NCBI RefSeq assembly: GCF_036850765.1
Contig: NC_089493.1
Location: 131,694,239 to 131,758,238 of the forward strand
Reading direction: 5' to 3'
Length of the DNA stretch: 64,000 nt
Source: Saccopteryx bilineata
Lineage: Eukaryota > Chordata > Mammalia > Chiroptera > Emballonuridae
The notes under the pieces are model-generated. The model did not search any database, was not told the origin of the DNA, and saw only the letters and a list, made by a program, of their open reading frames with translations. Below are positions 13,515 to 24,402 of this stretch, piece by piece. The translations under genes and the position numbers were made by a program. How positions within the stretch are numbered: position 1 is the first letter of the stretch; the number at the start of each line of letters is the position of its first letter.

Positions 13515-13558
13515 ACCACCCCTTCTATCCTGTGTTTGCTCTGGGCTGCAGGTAAGCA
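13515..13558 (+). promoter_or_regulatory. LINGO1: LINGO1 coding-exon splice acceptor abutting a donor-like sequence
   Basis: A pyrimidine-rich run ('accaccccttctatcctg', then 'tttgctctgggctgcag') ends in AG at 13551, which I place as the acceptor. The exon would then begin GTA-AGC-AAG-AGG-ATG, giving Val-Ser-Lys-Arg in frame before the ATG at 13564. As I remember it, the longer mammalian LINGO1 isoform begins Met-Gln-Val-Ser-Lys-Arg, so the upstream exon would supply Met-Gln. The first exon bases 'gtaagc' form a near-consensus 5' splice donor directly after the acceptor, the layout of a recursive splice site. Acceptor placement is inference supported by the isoform match. Confidence 0.7.
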
Positions 13559-13563
13559 AGAGG

Positions 13564-15408
13564 ATGCTGACAGGGGGCGAGAAGAGCATGCCCAGCCCCC
13601 TCCTGGCCTGCTGGCAGCCCATCCTCCTGCTGGTGCTAGGCTCAGTGCTGTCAGGCTCCGCCACGGGCTGCCCACCTCGTTGTGAGTGCTCCGCCCAGGA
13701 CCGCGCTGTGGTGTGCCACCGCAAGCGCTTCGTGGCCGTGCCTGAGGGTATCCCCATAGAGACCCGCCTGCTGGACCTGGGCAAGAATCGCATCAAAACC
13801 CTCAACCAGGATGAGTTCGCCAGCTTCCCGTATCTGGAGGAACTAGAGTTAAATGAGAACGTCGTGAGCACCGTGGAGCCCGGTGCCTTTAACAACCTCT
13901 TCAACCTGCGGACGCTGGGGCTGCGCAGCAACCGCCTGAAGCTCATCCCCCTGGGCGTCTTCACCGGCCTCAGCAACCTGACCAAGCTGGACATCAGCGA
14001 GAACAAGATCGTCATCCTGCTGGACTACATGTTCCAGGATCTGTACAACCTCAAGTCGCTGGAAGTCGGCGACAACGACCTCGTCTACATCTCCCACCGC
14101 GCCTTCAGTGGCCTCAACAGCCTAGAGCAGCTGACACTGGAGAAATGCAACTTGACGTCTATCCCTACCGAGGCGCTGTCCCACCTGCATGGCCTCATCG
14201 TCCTCCGGCTCCGGCACCTCAACATCAACGCTGTCCGAGACTACTCCTTCAAGAGGCTATACCGGCTCAAGGTCTTGGAAATCTCCCACTGGCCATACTT
14301 GGACACCATGACACCTAACTGCCTCTACGGTCTCAATCTGACATCCCTGTCCATCACGCACTGCAATCTGACCTCCGTGCCCTACCTGGCCGTGCGCCAC
14401 CTGGTCTATCTCCGCTTCCTCAACCTCTCCTACAACCCTATTGGCGCCATCGAGGGCTCCATGTTGCATGAGCTGCTACGGCTGCAGGAGATCCAGCTGG
14501 TGGGTGGGCAGCTGGCCGTGGTGGAGCCGTACGCCTTCCGTGGACTCAACTACCTGCGCGTGCTCAACGTCTCTGGCAACCAGCTGACCACACTGGAGGA
14601 GTCCGCCTTCCACTCGGTGGGCAACCTGGAGACGCTTATCCTGGATTCCAACCCGCTGGCCTGCGACTGCCGTCTCCTGTGGGTGTTCCGGCGCCGCTGG
14701 CGGCTCAACTTCAACCGGCAGCAGCCCACATGCGCCACGCCTGAGTTCGTCCAGGGCAAGGAGTTCAAGGACTTCCCCGACGTGCTGCTGCCCAACTACT
14801 TCACCTGCCGCCGCGCCCGCATCCGGGACCGCAAGGCGCAGCAGGTGTTTGTGGATGAGGGCCACACGGTGCAGTTTGTGTGCCGGGCTGATGGCGACCC
14901 ACCGCCTGCCATCCTCTGGCTGTCACCCCGCAAGCACCTGGTCTCTGCTAAGAGCAACGGGCGGCTCACAGTCTTCCCCGATGGCACGCTGGAGGTGCGC
15001 TATGCCCAAGTACAGGACAACGGCACCTACTTGTGCATCGCAACCAACGCAGGCGGCAACGACTCCATGCCTGCCCACCTGCACGTGCGCAGCTACTCAC
15101 CCGACTGGCTCCATCAGCCCAACAAGACCTTCGCCTTCATCTCCAACCAGCCGGGAGAGGGAGAGGCCAATAGCACCCGAGCTGTTGTGCCTTTCCCCTT
15201 CGACATTAAGACCCTCATCATCGCCACCACCATGGGCTTCATCTCCTTCCTGGGCGTCGTGCTCTTCTGCCTGGTGCTGCTGTTTCTCTGGAGCAGGGGC
15301 AAGGGCAACACCAAGCACAACATTGAGATCGAGTATGTGCCGCGCAAGTCGGATGCCGGCATCAGCTCCACTGACGCGCCCCGCAAGTTCAACATGAAGA
15401 TGATATGA
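13564..15408 (+). CDS. LINGO1: LINGO1, leucine-rich repeat and Ig-like domain Nogo receptor interacting protein 1
   Basis: This intact 614-codon frame in a single exon matches mammalian LINGO1 over its whole length. LINGO1 is a type I membrane protein of neurons and oligodendrocytes; it partners with the Nogo receptor and p75NTR or TROY and restrains axon growth and myelination. Visible in order: signal peptide (about residues 1-34), cysteine-rich LRR N-cap (C36, C40, C42, C51), about eleven to twelve leucine-rich repeats (about 65-355), LRR C-cap (C367, C369 to C415), an I-set Ig domain with disulfide cysteines C440 and C491, a membrane helix (about 550-576) and a 38-residue tail. The tail keeps the EIEYVPRK motif with Tyr591, an EGFR-like phosphorylation site. 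The ATG at 13564 gives the 614-residue form; splicing to an upstream Met-Gln exon would give 620 residues. No frameshift or lost key residue is seen. Confidence 0.98.
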   Translation: MLTGGEKSMPSPLLACWQPILLLVLGSVLSGSATGCPPRCECSAQDRAVVCHRKRFVAVPEGIPIETRLLDLGKNRIKTLNQDEFASFPYLEELELNENVVSTVEPGAFNNLFNLRTLGLRSNRLKLIPLGVFTGLSNLTKLDISENKIVILLDYMFQDLYNLKSLEVGDNDLVYISHRAFSGLNSLEQLTLEKCNLTSIPTEALSHLHGLIVLRLRHLNINAVRDYSFKRLYRLKVLEISHWPYLDTMTPNCLYGLNLTSLSITHCNLTSVPYLAVRHLVYLRFLNLSYNPIGAIEGSMLHELLRLQEIQLVGGQLAVVEPYAFRGLNYLRVLNVSGNQLTTLEESAFHSVGNLETLILDSNPLACDCRLLWVFRRRWRLNFNRQQPTCATPEFVQGKEFKDFPDVLLPNYFTCRRARIRDRKAQQVFVDEGHTVQFVCRADGDPPPAILWLSPRKHLVSAKSNGRLTVFPDGTLEVRYAQVQDNGTYLCIATNAGGNDSMPAHLHVRSYSPDWLHQPNKTFAFISNQPGEGEANSTRAVVPFPFDIKTLIIATTMGFISFLGVVLFCLVLLFLWSRGKGNTKHNIEIEYVPRKSDAGISSTDAPRKFNMKMI

Positions 15409-15740
15409 GCATGGGGCTGGCTCCCTTCTTGGTCCCATACACCCCTCCCTGCCCTCATCTCTGTCCCATCCCCCACCCTCACCGGCTGGCTGCCCCCCTG
15501 GCCCTCACTGCCTTCCCTCTCTCTACTGGGACCTCAGACAGATGTCGTGGCCTGGGGGACCCCCTGCAGCGGCCACACGCAGGCAGACTGACAGCGGGAG
15601 CTGACAGACTGACCGGTATGCAGCAGCAGTCAGCAGTTCAGTTAAAAAGTGGTGAACTTCCTCTGTAACTAGGGTTTCAATAATGATGGATTTTTATGAA
15701 AACTTGAAATAATAATAAAAAAAAACCACAACTATTTCCT
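15409..15740 (+). other. LINGO1: LINGO1 3' untranslated region
   Basis: Follows the TGA stop at 15406-15408. The segment around 15655-15712 ('cttcctctgtaactagggtt', then 'tttttatgaaaacttgaaat') matches what I recall of the short conserved LINGO1 3' UTR. The exact cleavage point is not visible; a longer 3' UTR running into the CT-rich stretch 15770-15850 is possible. Confidence 0.75.
15714..15719 (+). promoter_or_regulatory. LINGO1: Canonical poly(A) signal AATAAA for LINGO1
   Basis: AATAAA lies about 306 bases after the stop codon, in an A-rich run. Cleavage is expected 10-30 bases downstream. Confidence 0.75.
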
Positions 15741-16779
15741 ACAGCTAGTTGAAATGCAAACCTTTGACGTCCTGATTGCCCCAGGGCCCTCTTCCAGCTC
15801 AGTTTCTCGTTTTTTCTCCTTCTCTTCCTCCTTTCTCTTCTCTTCCCCTGAGGGGAGGGATCACTCAGGAAAACAGGAAAGGAGCTTCCAGCCCACTCCC
15901 CCAACCCTTGCCCCACCCTCACCCACCCTGCCAGGGTAGCCTATAGGAGCTGGGAGCAGACAGAGTGGCAGGTATGGGCCCATCTCCCCGCCGGCTGTTT
16001 GTTGGGAGCAGGTGGAGGGGACAGGTTGCCAGATAGGGACAGGGCTGTCTGCTGAACTGTCAAGGGTCAGGAGCCTGGTTGGGTGTGGCTGATACTCTGG
16101 ACAAGGGCTGGGTCCTCCCAGAGGACTGCACAGTCAGCCAAGAGGTCCAGGGTCTAGACTAGAGGCAGGGATGAGGCTTAACTTCTGGTCCCAGCTGTAC
16201 CAGTGACTTGCTGTGTGGCCACAACGGGTCCTTGACCCTCTCTGGGTTTCAGTCTCCATATCGGTACAGATGGAAGCATCACTCCCTGCCCTGCCTACCT
16301 CACAGGGCTGTTGTGAGGAATGATGAAATGTATGTGAAACACTTTGTAACCTGTAAAGTGCTGTGCACACACGTGGGTGACTGCTCTCATTATGGTCATT
16401 ATCTCATGGTGGGGAGGGGGTGAGCCTCCTCAAGGGGTCTCCATGGGCTCAGGTGGGGGTGGGCCGGGGGAGGGCCTGGTCAGGGACTTCCAGAAGCTCC
16501 TGCCAAGGCAGTGGCCAAAGGCATTGGCTGGATGAACTAGGCTTTAGACCTGCAGGGGTGTCCTGAAACCTGTGAGCATCATGGCTTCTACCACCTTTGT
16601 TGTGGGATCCCCCTAGGCAGAACACCCCTGTCGCTGTGGCTTGGACCTATCCAGGGATTGGGAATGTCAGCTCTTTCCACAAGATTAATCAAGTGCCTAC
16701 TGCATGCCACTTCCCATGTAGAGTGCCCAGACTTCGGGGCTAGGAGTGGCGGCAGTTCTGGGGCTGACCTTAGGACCAC
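15741..16779. other. Downstream flank of LINGO1
   Basis: Contains a CT-rich tract (about 15800-15850), unique sequence and one MIR relic (16180-16420). I see no gene. This is the last stretch before bat-specific mobile elements begin. Confidence 0.6.
16180..16420 (+). repeat. MIR SINE relic
   Basis: Matches MIR in sense order: 'accagtgacttgctgtgtgg', 'gggtttcagtctcc', 'cctcacagggctgttgtgag', 'cctgtaaagtgctgtgcaca' and 'tattatggtcattat'-like end words near 16390-16405. One of the better preserved MIRs here. Confidence 0.85.
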
Positions 16780-17447
16780 TGTAAAGCCAGAAGCCACGGC
16801 CAGGGCCACCATCAGAGCAGCCCAGTCCATGCAGGTTCGCATTGGATTCGGACAGTCGGTAAAGAAACAATGGAGCCAAGAACTGATGGGCTGTCATCTT
16901 TAATTCTAGCTTGCACCCGGCGGGCAAGTAAACTACACACTGGGCTCCAAAACCCACTCACATTCAGTGCTCACAAAGCTACTGACTTATCCGAGTTTCC
17001 TAGAATCAAAGGTTTCTAGCTTACCAGACTTATTCTTCTCAGTTCCCCATCTCCTTCCTTATCCCAGATACAAACTCTGCCCAAACTGGCTTCTCTCTCA
17101 GCACTCTGCCATCTTGGCTGCTTCTCCTGGCCTCCTCCACGTGGCCTTTCTCTGCTCTCTCTTGCTAATCTCAGGAACCAAGAGCGCAAGCTCCCGCTCC
17201 GACCCCATTTTATAGTGTAGAAATCCAAACCCTTAATCCAATATACATAATAGGGAAGTCTCTAATACAAAGTCACTTCTCTGAGGCATGATTGGATTGT
17301 ACCACCCCACATCAAAACGGGTGGGAAAGGCTTAATCCCAAAACCGAGCCCCAGGCTACAAACACATTAATATCACCTGGGCAACGGCCTCCACGTGGGC
17401 AGCTCCACTTTAACAAAGTGAGCATAATACATTTTATTTGCCCAACA
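16780..17447 (-). mobile_element. Solo LTR, 5-bp TSD family, antisense
   Basis: The 668-bp element begins TGTAAAGCC and ends GCCCAACA on the plus strand, so it reads TGTTGGGC...TTTACA on the minus strand, with canonical TG/CA ends. It is flanked by a perfect 5-bp TSD, ACCAC, at 16775-16779 and 17448-17452. Copies of the same family lie at 26059-27698 in the opposite orientation. There is no internal retroviral sequence, so it is a solo LTR formed by recombination. A 5-bp TSD argues against a typical class I (4 bp) or class II (6 bp) element; I cannot name the family. Confidence 0.88.
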
Positions 17448-17793
17448 ACCACCCAGACCCAGGTCACCAGCCCAGCTCTGACTCATTTTCTGTGAAGCCA
17501 CACTCTGAGCCTAGCTGGGTTGTGAAGGGTTCTGGACCGAGATCTACTTGCACATGAGCTAACCAGGAAGGTCAGGAGTGGCCATGCCCATTCACACCAA
17601 ACTCAGCCCTGAAAAGGGATGCCCTGTAGGACAGAAGTACGGAGAGCCAGACAGGTAACCCTGTCACATTATCTGTCTCAGATTCAAGGTCAGGTCTGAG
17701 TGACTTCCTGTCCTAACCCTTACTTGCTCTTTGGGATTGTTACTGAACTTGTGGGATCTCAATCTTCCTGCCTGCAACACAGAGATAGTCTTC
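17448..17793. other. Intergenic sequence between LTR and SINE
   Basis: Apparently unique DNA; no gene or repeat recognised. Confidence 0.5.
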
Positions 17794-18130
17794 AGGCCCT
17801 GGCCGGTGGCTCAGTGCGTAAAGTGTCGTCCAGCATATGGACGTCCTGGGTTCAGTTCCCGGTCAGGGCACACAGGAAAGGTGACCATCTGCTTCTCCCC
17901 CTTTTCTTTTCCCCTTTCTCTATCTTCCCCTCCCGTGGCCTGATTGATTCGAGAACCGGCCCCAGGCACTGAGGATAACTTGGTTGGTCCAAGCATGTCA
18001 GCCTCAGGTACTAAAATAGCTTGATACTCGAGCATTGGCCCCAGACAGGGTTGCTGGGTGGATCATGGTCAGGGCACATGCGGGAGTCTGTACCACTATC
18101 TCCCCTCCTCTCACTTAAAAAAAAAAAAAA
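17794..18130 (+). mobile_element. Ves-type tRNA-derived SINE, older subfamily
   Basis: Begins 'ggccctggccggtggctcag' with a B-box-like 'ggttcagttcccggt' and ends in poly(A). An imperfect TSD 'agatagtcttc' / 'agatggtcttc' flanks it at 17783-17793 and 18131-18141. The tRNA-like head has promoter boxes but is not a tRNA gene. Confidence 0.88.
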
Positions 18131-18225
18131 AGATGGTCTTCCTGCTTTGAGTGATCAGGAGGTTAAACGAGGGAGCCTAGGCACGTTTGTTGATTGGTGC
18201 AGTGCCTTGCATTCAAGAAGCCTTC

Positions 18226-18623
18226 GGCCCTGGCCGGTTGGCTCAGTGGTAGAGTGTCAGCCTGGCGTGCGGAAGTCCCGGGTTGGATTCCCAGCCAGGG
18301 CACACAGGAGAGGCGCCCATCTGCTTCTCCACCCCTCCCCCTCTCCTTCCTCTCTGCCTCTCTCTTCCCTTCCTGCAGCCGAGGTTCCATTGGAGCAAAA
18401 GATGGCCCGGGCGCTGGGGATGGCTCCTTGGCCTCTGCCCCAGGCGCTAGAGTGGCTCTGGTTGCAACAGAGCGATGCCCCAGATGGGCAGAGCATCGGC
18501 CCTGGTGGGCGTGCCGGGTGGATCCCGGTCGGGCGCATGTGGGAGTCTGTCTGACTGCCTACCTGTTTCCAGCTTCAGAAAAATACAAAAAAAATATATT
18601 AAAAAAAATAATTAAAAAAAAAA
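18226..18623 (+). mobile_element. Ves-type tRNA-derived SINE, long subfamily
   Basis: Begins 'ggccctggccggttggctca' and has the long body seen in other copies, with 'ttccattggagcaaaagatg' and a 'ggatcccggtcgggcgcatg' block, before an A-rich tail. TSD approximately 'aagaagccttcg' / 'aagaagcccttcg'. Less diverged than the copy at 17794. Confidence 0.93.
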
Positions 18624-18634
18624 GAAGCCCTTCG

Positions 18635-21600
18635 ACCAGGGGCCATGGTGACGATTGCCCAGGAGCCCAACTATGGTGACCGTGTGAAGACAGAGAACCA
18701 GAGAGGCTAATAGCTCACCTGCAGTTGAACATCAACAAAGTGACAGGACTAGGGTTGGGGAGTTCTAGACTCCCAGAGACTCCTCAGCTGGGCCCAGGAC
18801 TTCTCAGAGCCAGGCCTGGGGAATGCCTCCTGGCAAAAGAGCACTTTGGGGAGCACTAGGACAGGAAGAGGATTCCTTGGCTACAGGTATGGTCTATGTG
18901 GAATGAGGCCAGTGGTTCATGAGGCTCAAGGACCCGACAGGCCTGGCCACCTCTAGAGGGACCAGAACATGGTCTTCCTCTTGCCCAGCCCTGGACACCC
19001 TGGTTGGCACTGTCCTCCCACAGGAGGTAGGGTGATTTGATTGTCACCCTCTGGAATACCCGGGTCCCTGGGCTTTCACAGGGCTCTGGTACAAGCTGAT
19101 GATTTGTGGCACCAAATGATTCCTGCCTACAGAGAGGGAACTGGACCCCTGGAGACACTGGTATTAAGAATTGTGAGGTAGTTTTTAGATAGGGGAGAGG
19201 CGGTTTGGGGGACATGAGTGTCCAGGGTCAGGGTACTGGGTTGGCCCAAACCAAAGGGCCTGGGAAGAACCTGGGCTGGAGATGAGGTGGCCTGGGTGTC
19301 AGTACTGTCCTGTCCTAGCCGTAGGACCTTCATCCATAGAAGAGGGTCATGGATTCAGCTTCTGAGAGGCCTTCCAGGGGAGCTGCCTGGAAGGCCCGGC
19401 TGGGAAGCCACTTTCCCCATAACCCGACTACCTCCGAAGGGGAAGGAGGAGGAGTGGGTACCACCCACCCCTGTCCTGACACACACACATCTAGGAGTCT
19501 GAACCCAGAAGTGATTAAGAAGGGAGGGCAAAGCCTTCCTGGGCCACCCACATTCCCACAGCCCCAGCAGCCCCTGTCTGCCTCAAATCCAGTGGGGTTG
19601 TGATGTCAGCATGCCGTGCCACCTCAAACCCTTTAAGGAGAAGCTGCTCTGCTCCTCTTTCGGCCTGGGTCCAAGTTACTGGGAGGAATGGCAAGATACA
19701 GAATGCTGAGAGTTTAGTCTGCTTTCCAGCGACCAAGACCAGAGGCAGGCTCTGGGCCCGTTTGTCCACGAGAGACCATGCCCTAAATAGGAAAGGTGGT
19801 ACAGCTGGAATCCTGCCCTGAACAAGCAAGTGGACCCAGACACAGACAGCAGGGTGAGTATCAGAGGGAGCAGCTGGTTTATCTCCTCAAAAGTGAGAAT
19901 CCGAGGCACAAAGATGGGAAATAACCTGCCCAGTGTCACACAGCAGAGCAGAAAATAGCGTGGGCTTTGGAGTGAGGTGGACCTCGGTTCAAATCCCACC
20001 TCCAGTGCAGCACTTGTTTGGTGTATAATAGAGACCATTGCTGTCCTCATGACATTATTACAGATAAGCAAGGGGATGGAGGCTGACCTTGGGAACTGGC
20101 AGACTGAGAGACTGTGGGGAGCGGGGGGAAACAGTGGGTGATCCCAAAGGGCTGAAATGAGGTTGGGATAGAAACCAAACCAGGTCATGTCCTCTGTTTT
20201 ACCACTAAAGGCCTTGGGGCCAAGGGCTAGATGGAAGCTGACCAAGCCATCACCCCTGTCTGCCCAGAACAGAGAGCTGGCCATGCCCTGGGGCTTGGAG
20301 GACAAAGCCACAACCTGTGTGTGTTTGGGGGAATGGAGGGGGGGGGGCGGGGGAGAAGGCATGAGGAGCAGTGCAGACTGGCTGGTGTTAGGTGTCCAGG
20401 GGACCTTAAGCCTTTTAGGGCCTGAAGTTGGGACTCATGAGGTCCACAGAGCAGGGCAGCACAGACCAGTTGGAATGACATGGTTTGTTGGGGCCCCCAC
20501 AGAATCTGGCTCCGTGGTCTACCACCTTTCCTGCCTCTCTCCCCAGGTTAGCATCCTCTGAGGCATGACAGCCTGGCTAAAAGTCATCCCCAACTCCCAT
20601 TCTGACAACCCAGTTCCAGCCTCCTTCCCAATTGGGCTCTCTAAAATCTCTCTCTCATCTCTTCATTCATATTCTCCAGAGGGAAAAAAATCTCATTGGC
20701 CACCTGTTAGCCAATGGATACTGGCTGCCTCAGAGGGAGGTGCTCATTCCCTTGTCCAATCAACTGAGTCCAAAGTGCTAGACATTATCCAAGCCAATTT
20801 CAGGTGAAGATGGAACAGAAGGGACCTTAACAGTCAGCTATTGCTGCATAACAACCGCCCCCAAAATTTAATGGCATAAAACAACAATTATGTATTTGTT
20901 CTCAGTTTTACAAACTGGGCAGGACTTGGTAAGGACAGTGTGTCTCTCTGTCCTGCATGGTGTTGATTAGGGGGACTTGACAGGGTCTAAGATATTCAAG
21001 GTGGCTTCTGGCCATGTCTGTCACCTCAGCTGGGAGGGCCAGAGGCCAGTGAGCTTCTCTATGCCCACAAGGTCCCTGCAGCGGGCTAGCTGGACTTTGT
21101 TAGGGTAGCCCCATGTTCCAAGATAGCAAAACAGAAGTGGCCAGGTCTGCTGAAGCCTGGGCCAGAAAGTGAGACAGCTTCTCATTCACTGCATGCTATC
21201 AGTCAAGGCAAGTTGTAGTTGTTCCTCCCCACCGCCACTCCCAGATTCGAGAGCAGGGGGACAGATACCAGCTCCTGAGGCAGGAGCTACAGAGTCACGT
21301 GAGCAAAAGGGGCATGCAGGATGTGGGGACCATTGCAGCCACCCTCCACAGGGGCCTGTTCCTTCCAGGAATCACTTGGTGCACAGGCCTCCATACCTCA
21401 CCCGGGAGTCAGGGACTTGACTACAGCTGGTCAGTGAAGAACCAGGACTTGAAACTAAGTTGCTGCCCCTGGTGCAGTGGCCTTTGGAGCAGAAGCAGGA
21501 GGTAGGGGGTTAGAGGGACCAAAAGTAATATAGGCAACATAACAACAGCTACTGCCTTCCAAAGGCTGTGCCAGGTGCCAGACCAGGCACGATACTTGTG

Positions 21601-23979
21601 TTTTCTCCCTCATCCTGCCACGAGGAAGTTCTTGCACACTCCCTTTTGGATGAGAACCTTGAGGCTCAGGAAGCAGTGACTGCCTGAGGTTCACCACCAG
21701 GTAGTGCTGAAGCCAGGATTCACACTCAGGACACTGGTACTTGACGGCAGAAAAAGCACCAGATTGGTCTCCTCACTCTGAAGCACTCCAGACTCAGCTT
21801 CCCATCTGTAAGTGGGCACAGTCCCGTCCCTTCCTGTGGCCTCCTTCCTTTGTGGAGTGAAGTGAGCTGGTGGTGAAGAGTATGCTATGGCAGGTGTGGG
21901 TGAGCACTTGGGGCGGGGTCAAGTCCCTGCTCCCAGTTTCTGGTCCACCTGGTGTCTCTGTGGAACCCTGGCATCAGAGTGTCATACACATGGCCCAGCT
22001 GCCTGTTCTGAGGCAATCTGGCCCTGGTGCCTTTGCTCTCTGACTAGCAGACATTTATGTAGCTCTTTTAAAAAATACAGCATCATAAAGAGGAGAGACA
22101 GGCACAGTAAAACCTCGTCCCCTCTACTGCCTGTTGGAAATGCTTTCAGGAAACTCCAAGGGCACAGGGAGCAGACCCAGGTGGGGAGGGGTTACAGGAG
22201 CCCCTTGGCAGTGAAGTGAAGCTTCCCAAATGTCTGTCTCTGCTGGGCTCTGACCAGCGACCAGTGTTGGGACATGGGGACACTTCACTGTGTGACCTTG
22301 CACCAGCCCCTGAACAGTTCTGGGCTGATCTTTCCCAAGGGCTTGAGAAAAGGCTGTGCCAGCTAGATCCCCCCACTTCCTTTCAGTGTCATGATTCCCC
22401 AGACCTCACAAGCATCTTCTGCCTCACTTCCCTGCCCCCACACTGCACTGAAGTGCAGCAGAGTTACAGACTCTCTGCAGATGAGGTTTACTGTGTGCCT
22501 GCGCCTGGGTCCACCGTGCAGGCACCTGGAGCAGAGGCCCGTCCGCTTCCCTCAGCCCTGACCCCCTCAGGCCACTTTTTACTATTCCGCCCAACCTTCC
22601 TCAAGTGCTCCTCCGTCTGGAGCCAAGACAGCCACATCCCCCAGAGCAGCCCAGCCAGCAAAGCAGACCCTTCCCTACACCTGCTCCCTGGAGTTCCCCT
22701 TTCTGGAGACTTCCTGTGTCTTCCTCAGGGAGTTTGCCAGTCTTCTACCACTTGGGACGAGTCCCTGCCCCTCTGCCTCACTTTATCTCTCTGCATGACT
22801 TGGATAGGACCACACAGTCTCCAAGAGCTCAGCTGGGCAAGATGGCCCATGAAGAGCAGGACAAGTACCATTGCCCCATGGTGGTCGGGGCAGGGAAAGA
22901 GGACTGGAAGAAGGAAGGCCCTGCAGCCAGAAATGCAGAGTGGGACTGTCTGACTGTGGGTTAGCACCTGGATGGCCAAGAGCCAGAACAGCTGTCCCCT
23001 TTTTCCTGCCAGGCAGCTGGAAGGGACAAGGACATTGCTTTTTGATTGGCACCCTTACTTGCAATTTTTTTCACCTATGGAGAGAATGAATATTACTATG
23101 GATGCTTAGAATACACTGTTGCTCAAATGAACGTTAAAAAAGAGTAAGGAATGTAAGTTTGTGACTTCCACATTGGGTGACTGCCCAGGCGCCCACCTTA
23201 GAGAGAACCCTGATTACAAGTGCTATTTTAACAACTGGTTCCCCAAACTCAACAAAAAATTAGATATCAGTTCTGCCAAACCAGTGTTAAGTGGCTGAAT
23301 CCCACTACTGGGTGGGTGATGCTGCTGGCAGGGCCTTACTGATGAGGAGAGATGGGCAGGGTGGCGCTCGCCTTCACCACACCCACTCCCACCACCCCAC
23401 CACCCCACCAGAGGCAGCAGCTGCAGGCCTGCTTTGCATCCTGTCCATATATTCCCAGTAAATAAACACTGAGTCTTCCGGTATCATGTTAATTTCACAG
23501 GTGGTTGATCTGCTGAAGGTTTCTACAATCTGCCTGTGCCCTGTTGTCAGTTTTATACTCACGGGTCTCCCAATGGCAGACAGAAAAACAAATAGCTCAC
23601 AGTGCCCCAGTAAGGTGACACTAGACCTGGTCGAGTAGAAACAGCCCTTTCCAGGGTCCTAAAGTCAACCAAAGCAAGAACCCTGCTATGGGGCTGAGTA
23701 CCCACTGGTGGAAACTTGGGCAGGTCTCTCTACCTTTCTGGGCCACATTTTCAATGAAATATTTAGCATTGCTTCCTGGGGACCATCATGGAGAATTTGG
23801 GTCCACCCAAGGAGATCCAGTCCAGTTGATGGCTGTTGCCTGGCTTTGACCTTCAGCATAACTCCAAAGGCAATCAAGCACAGACTTGCACCCACTGCAC
23901 AGGGGCGAGCTGAGGCCTGATGTGCTCAGTGTCACAGTGGGAAACGGAGCCAAATCATGGCAGAACTTGGCGTTCTACC
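18635..23979. other. Intergenic DNA, mostly unique
   Basis: No supported gene. MIR-like relics occur near 19890-20020 ('gtgtcacacagcagagcaga' and 'acctcggttcaaatcccacc') and near 21640-21740. An old interspersed repeat lies at 20825-21210. A G-rich run of ten Gs sits near 20338-20347. Open frames here (for example the 245-codon one at 22216-22953) have no recognisable protein features and sit in GC-rich DNA. Confidence 0.55.
20825..21210. mobile_element. Ancient interspersed repeat, family not assigned
   Basis: The opening 'cagtcagctattgctgcata', followed by 'acaaccgccccc' and a 'ggcataaaacaac' block, is a familiar mammalian interspersed repeat start, and the text to about 21210 follows its usual order. 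I recognise the pattern but cannot safely name the family. Confidence 0.5.
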
Positions 23980-23992
23980 TCTGACTGCTTTT

Positions 23993-24388
23993 TTCTTTCT
24001 TTCTTTCTTTCTGAAGCTGGAAACGGGGAGAGACAGTTAAACAGACTCCTGCATGCGCCCCACCGGGATCTACCCGGCACGCCCACCAGGGGGCGAAGCT
24101 CTGCCCACCAGGGGGCGATGCTCTGCCCCTCCAGGGCGTCGCTCTGCCGCGACCAGAGCCACTCTAGCGCCTGGGGCAGAGACCAAGGAGCCATCCCCAG
24201 CGCCCGGGCCATCTTTGCTCCAATGGAGCCTTGGCTGCGGGAGGGGAAGAGAGAGACAGAGAGGAAGGAGGGGGGTGGGGGGTGGAGAAGCAAATGGGCG
24301 CTTCTCCTATGTGCCCTGGCCGGGAATCTAACCCGGGTCCCCCGCACGCCAGGCCGACGCTCTACCGCTGAGCCAACCGGCCAGGGCT
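23993..24388 (-). mobile_element. Ves-type SINE, long subfamily, antisense
   Basis: Reverse complement of the long Ves type: T-rich 'ctttctttctttctgaagct' at the left and 'gagccaaccggccagggc' at the right. TSD 'ctctgactgcttt' is present at both ends (23980-23992 and 24390-24402). The copy carries a duplicated 'accagggggcgaagctctgc' / 'accagggggcgatgctctgc' block that some other copies lack. Confidence 0.93.
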
Positions 24389-24402
24389 AGCTCTGACTGC
24401 TT

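Larger units (their letters stand above)
1..13551 (+). other. LINGO1: Presumed LINGO1 intron, no coding exon recognised
   Basis: This stretch lies immediately upstream of the splice acceptor of the LINGO1 coding exon. In mammals LINGO1 has non-coding or nearly non-coding 5' exons far upstream, so I infer it is intronic. The many open frames are short, lie on both strands, and none resembles a known protein. The sequence is GC-rich and mostly unique, with old repeats only: MIR relics near 2480, 5370, 5750 and 9240, an L1M fragment at 3060-3680, a short CA tract at 1278-1297 and an ATA tract near 2900. I see no bat-specific SINE, no LTR and no young L1 here, in contrast to the DNA after 16.8 kb. 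A small upstream 5' UTR exon could be hidden and would not be visible to me. Confidence 0.7.

Noticed and set aside
14849..15397. 182-codon frame overlapping LINGO1 in another frame
   Set aside because: A shadow of the GC-rich, strongly conserved LINGO1 coding sequence; composition (Ser/Pro/Arg) follows from the codons of the real frame.
17795..17870. tRNA-gene-like A and B boxes at SINE heads (also 18226, 28241, 30000, 55438 and others)
   Set aside because: Each is followed by a SINE body and A tail with target duplications; they are tRNA-derived SINE promoters, not tRNA genes.
22216..22953. 245-codon open frame on the plus strand
   Set aside because: GC-rich intergenic DNA, no recognisable domain, overlapping frames of similar length on both strands.
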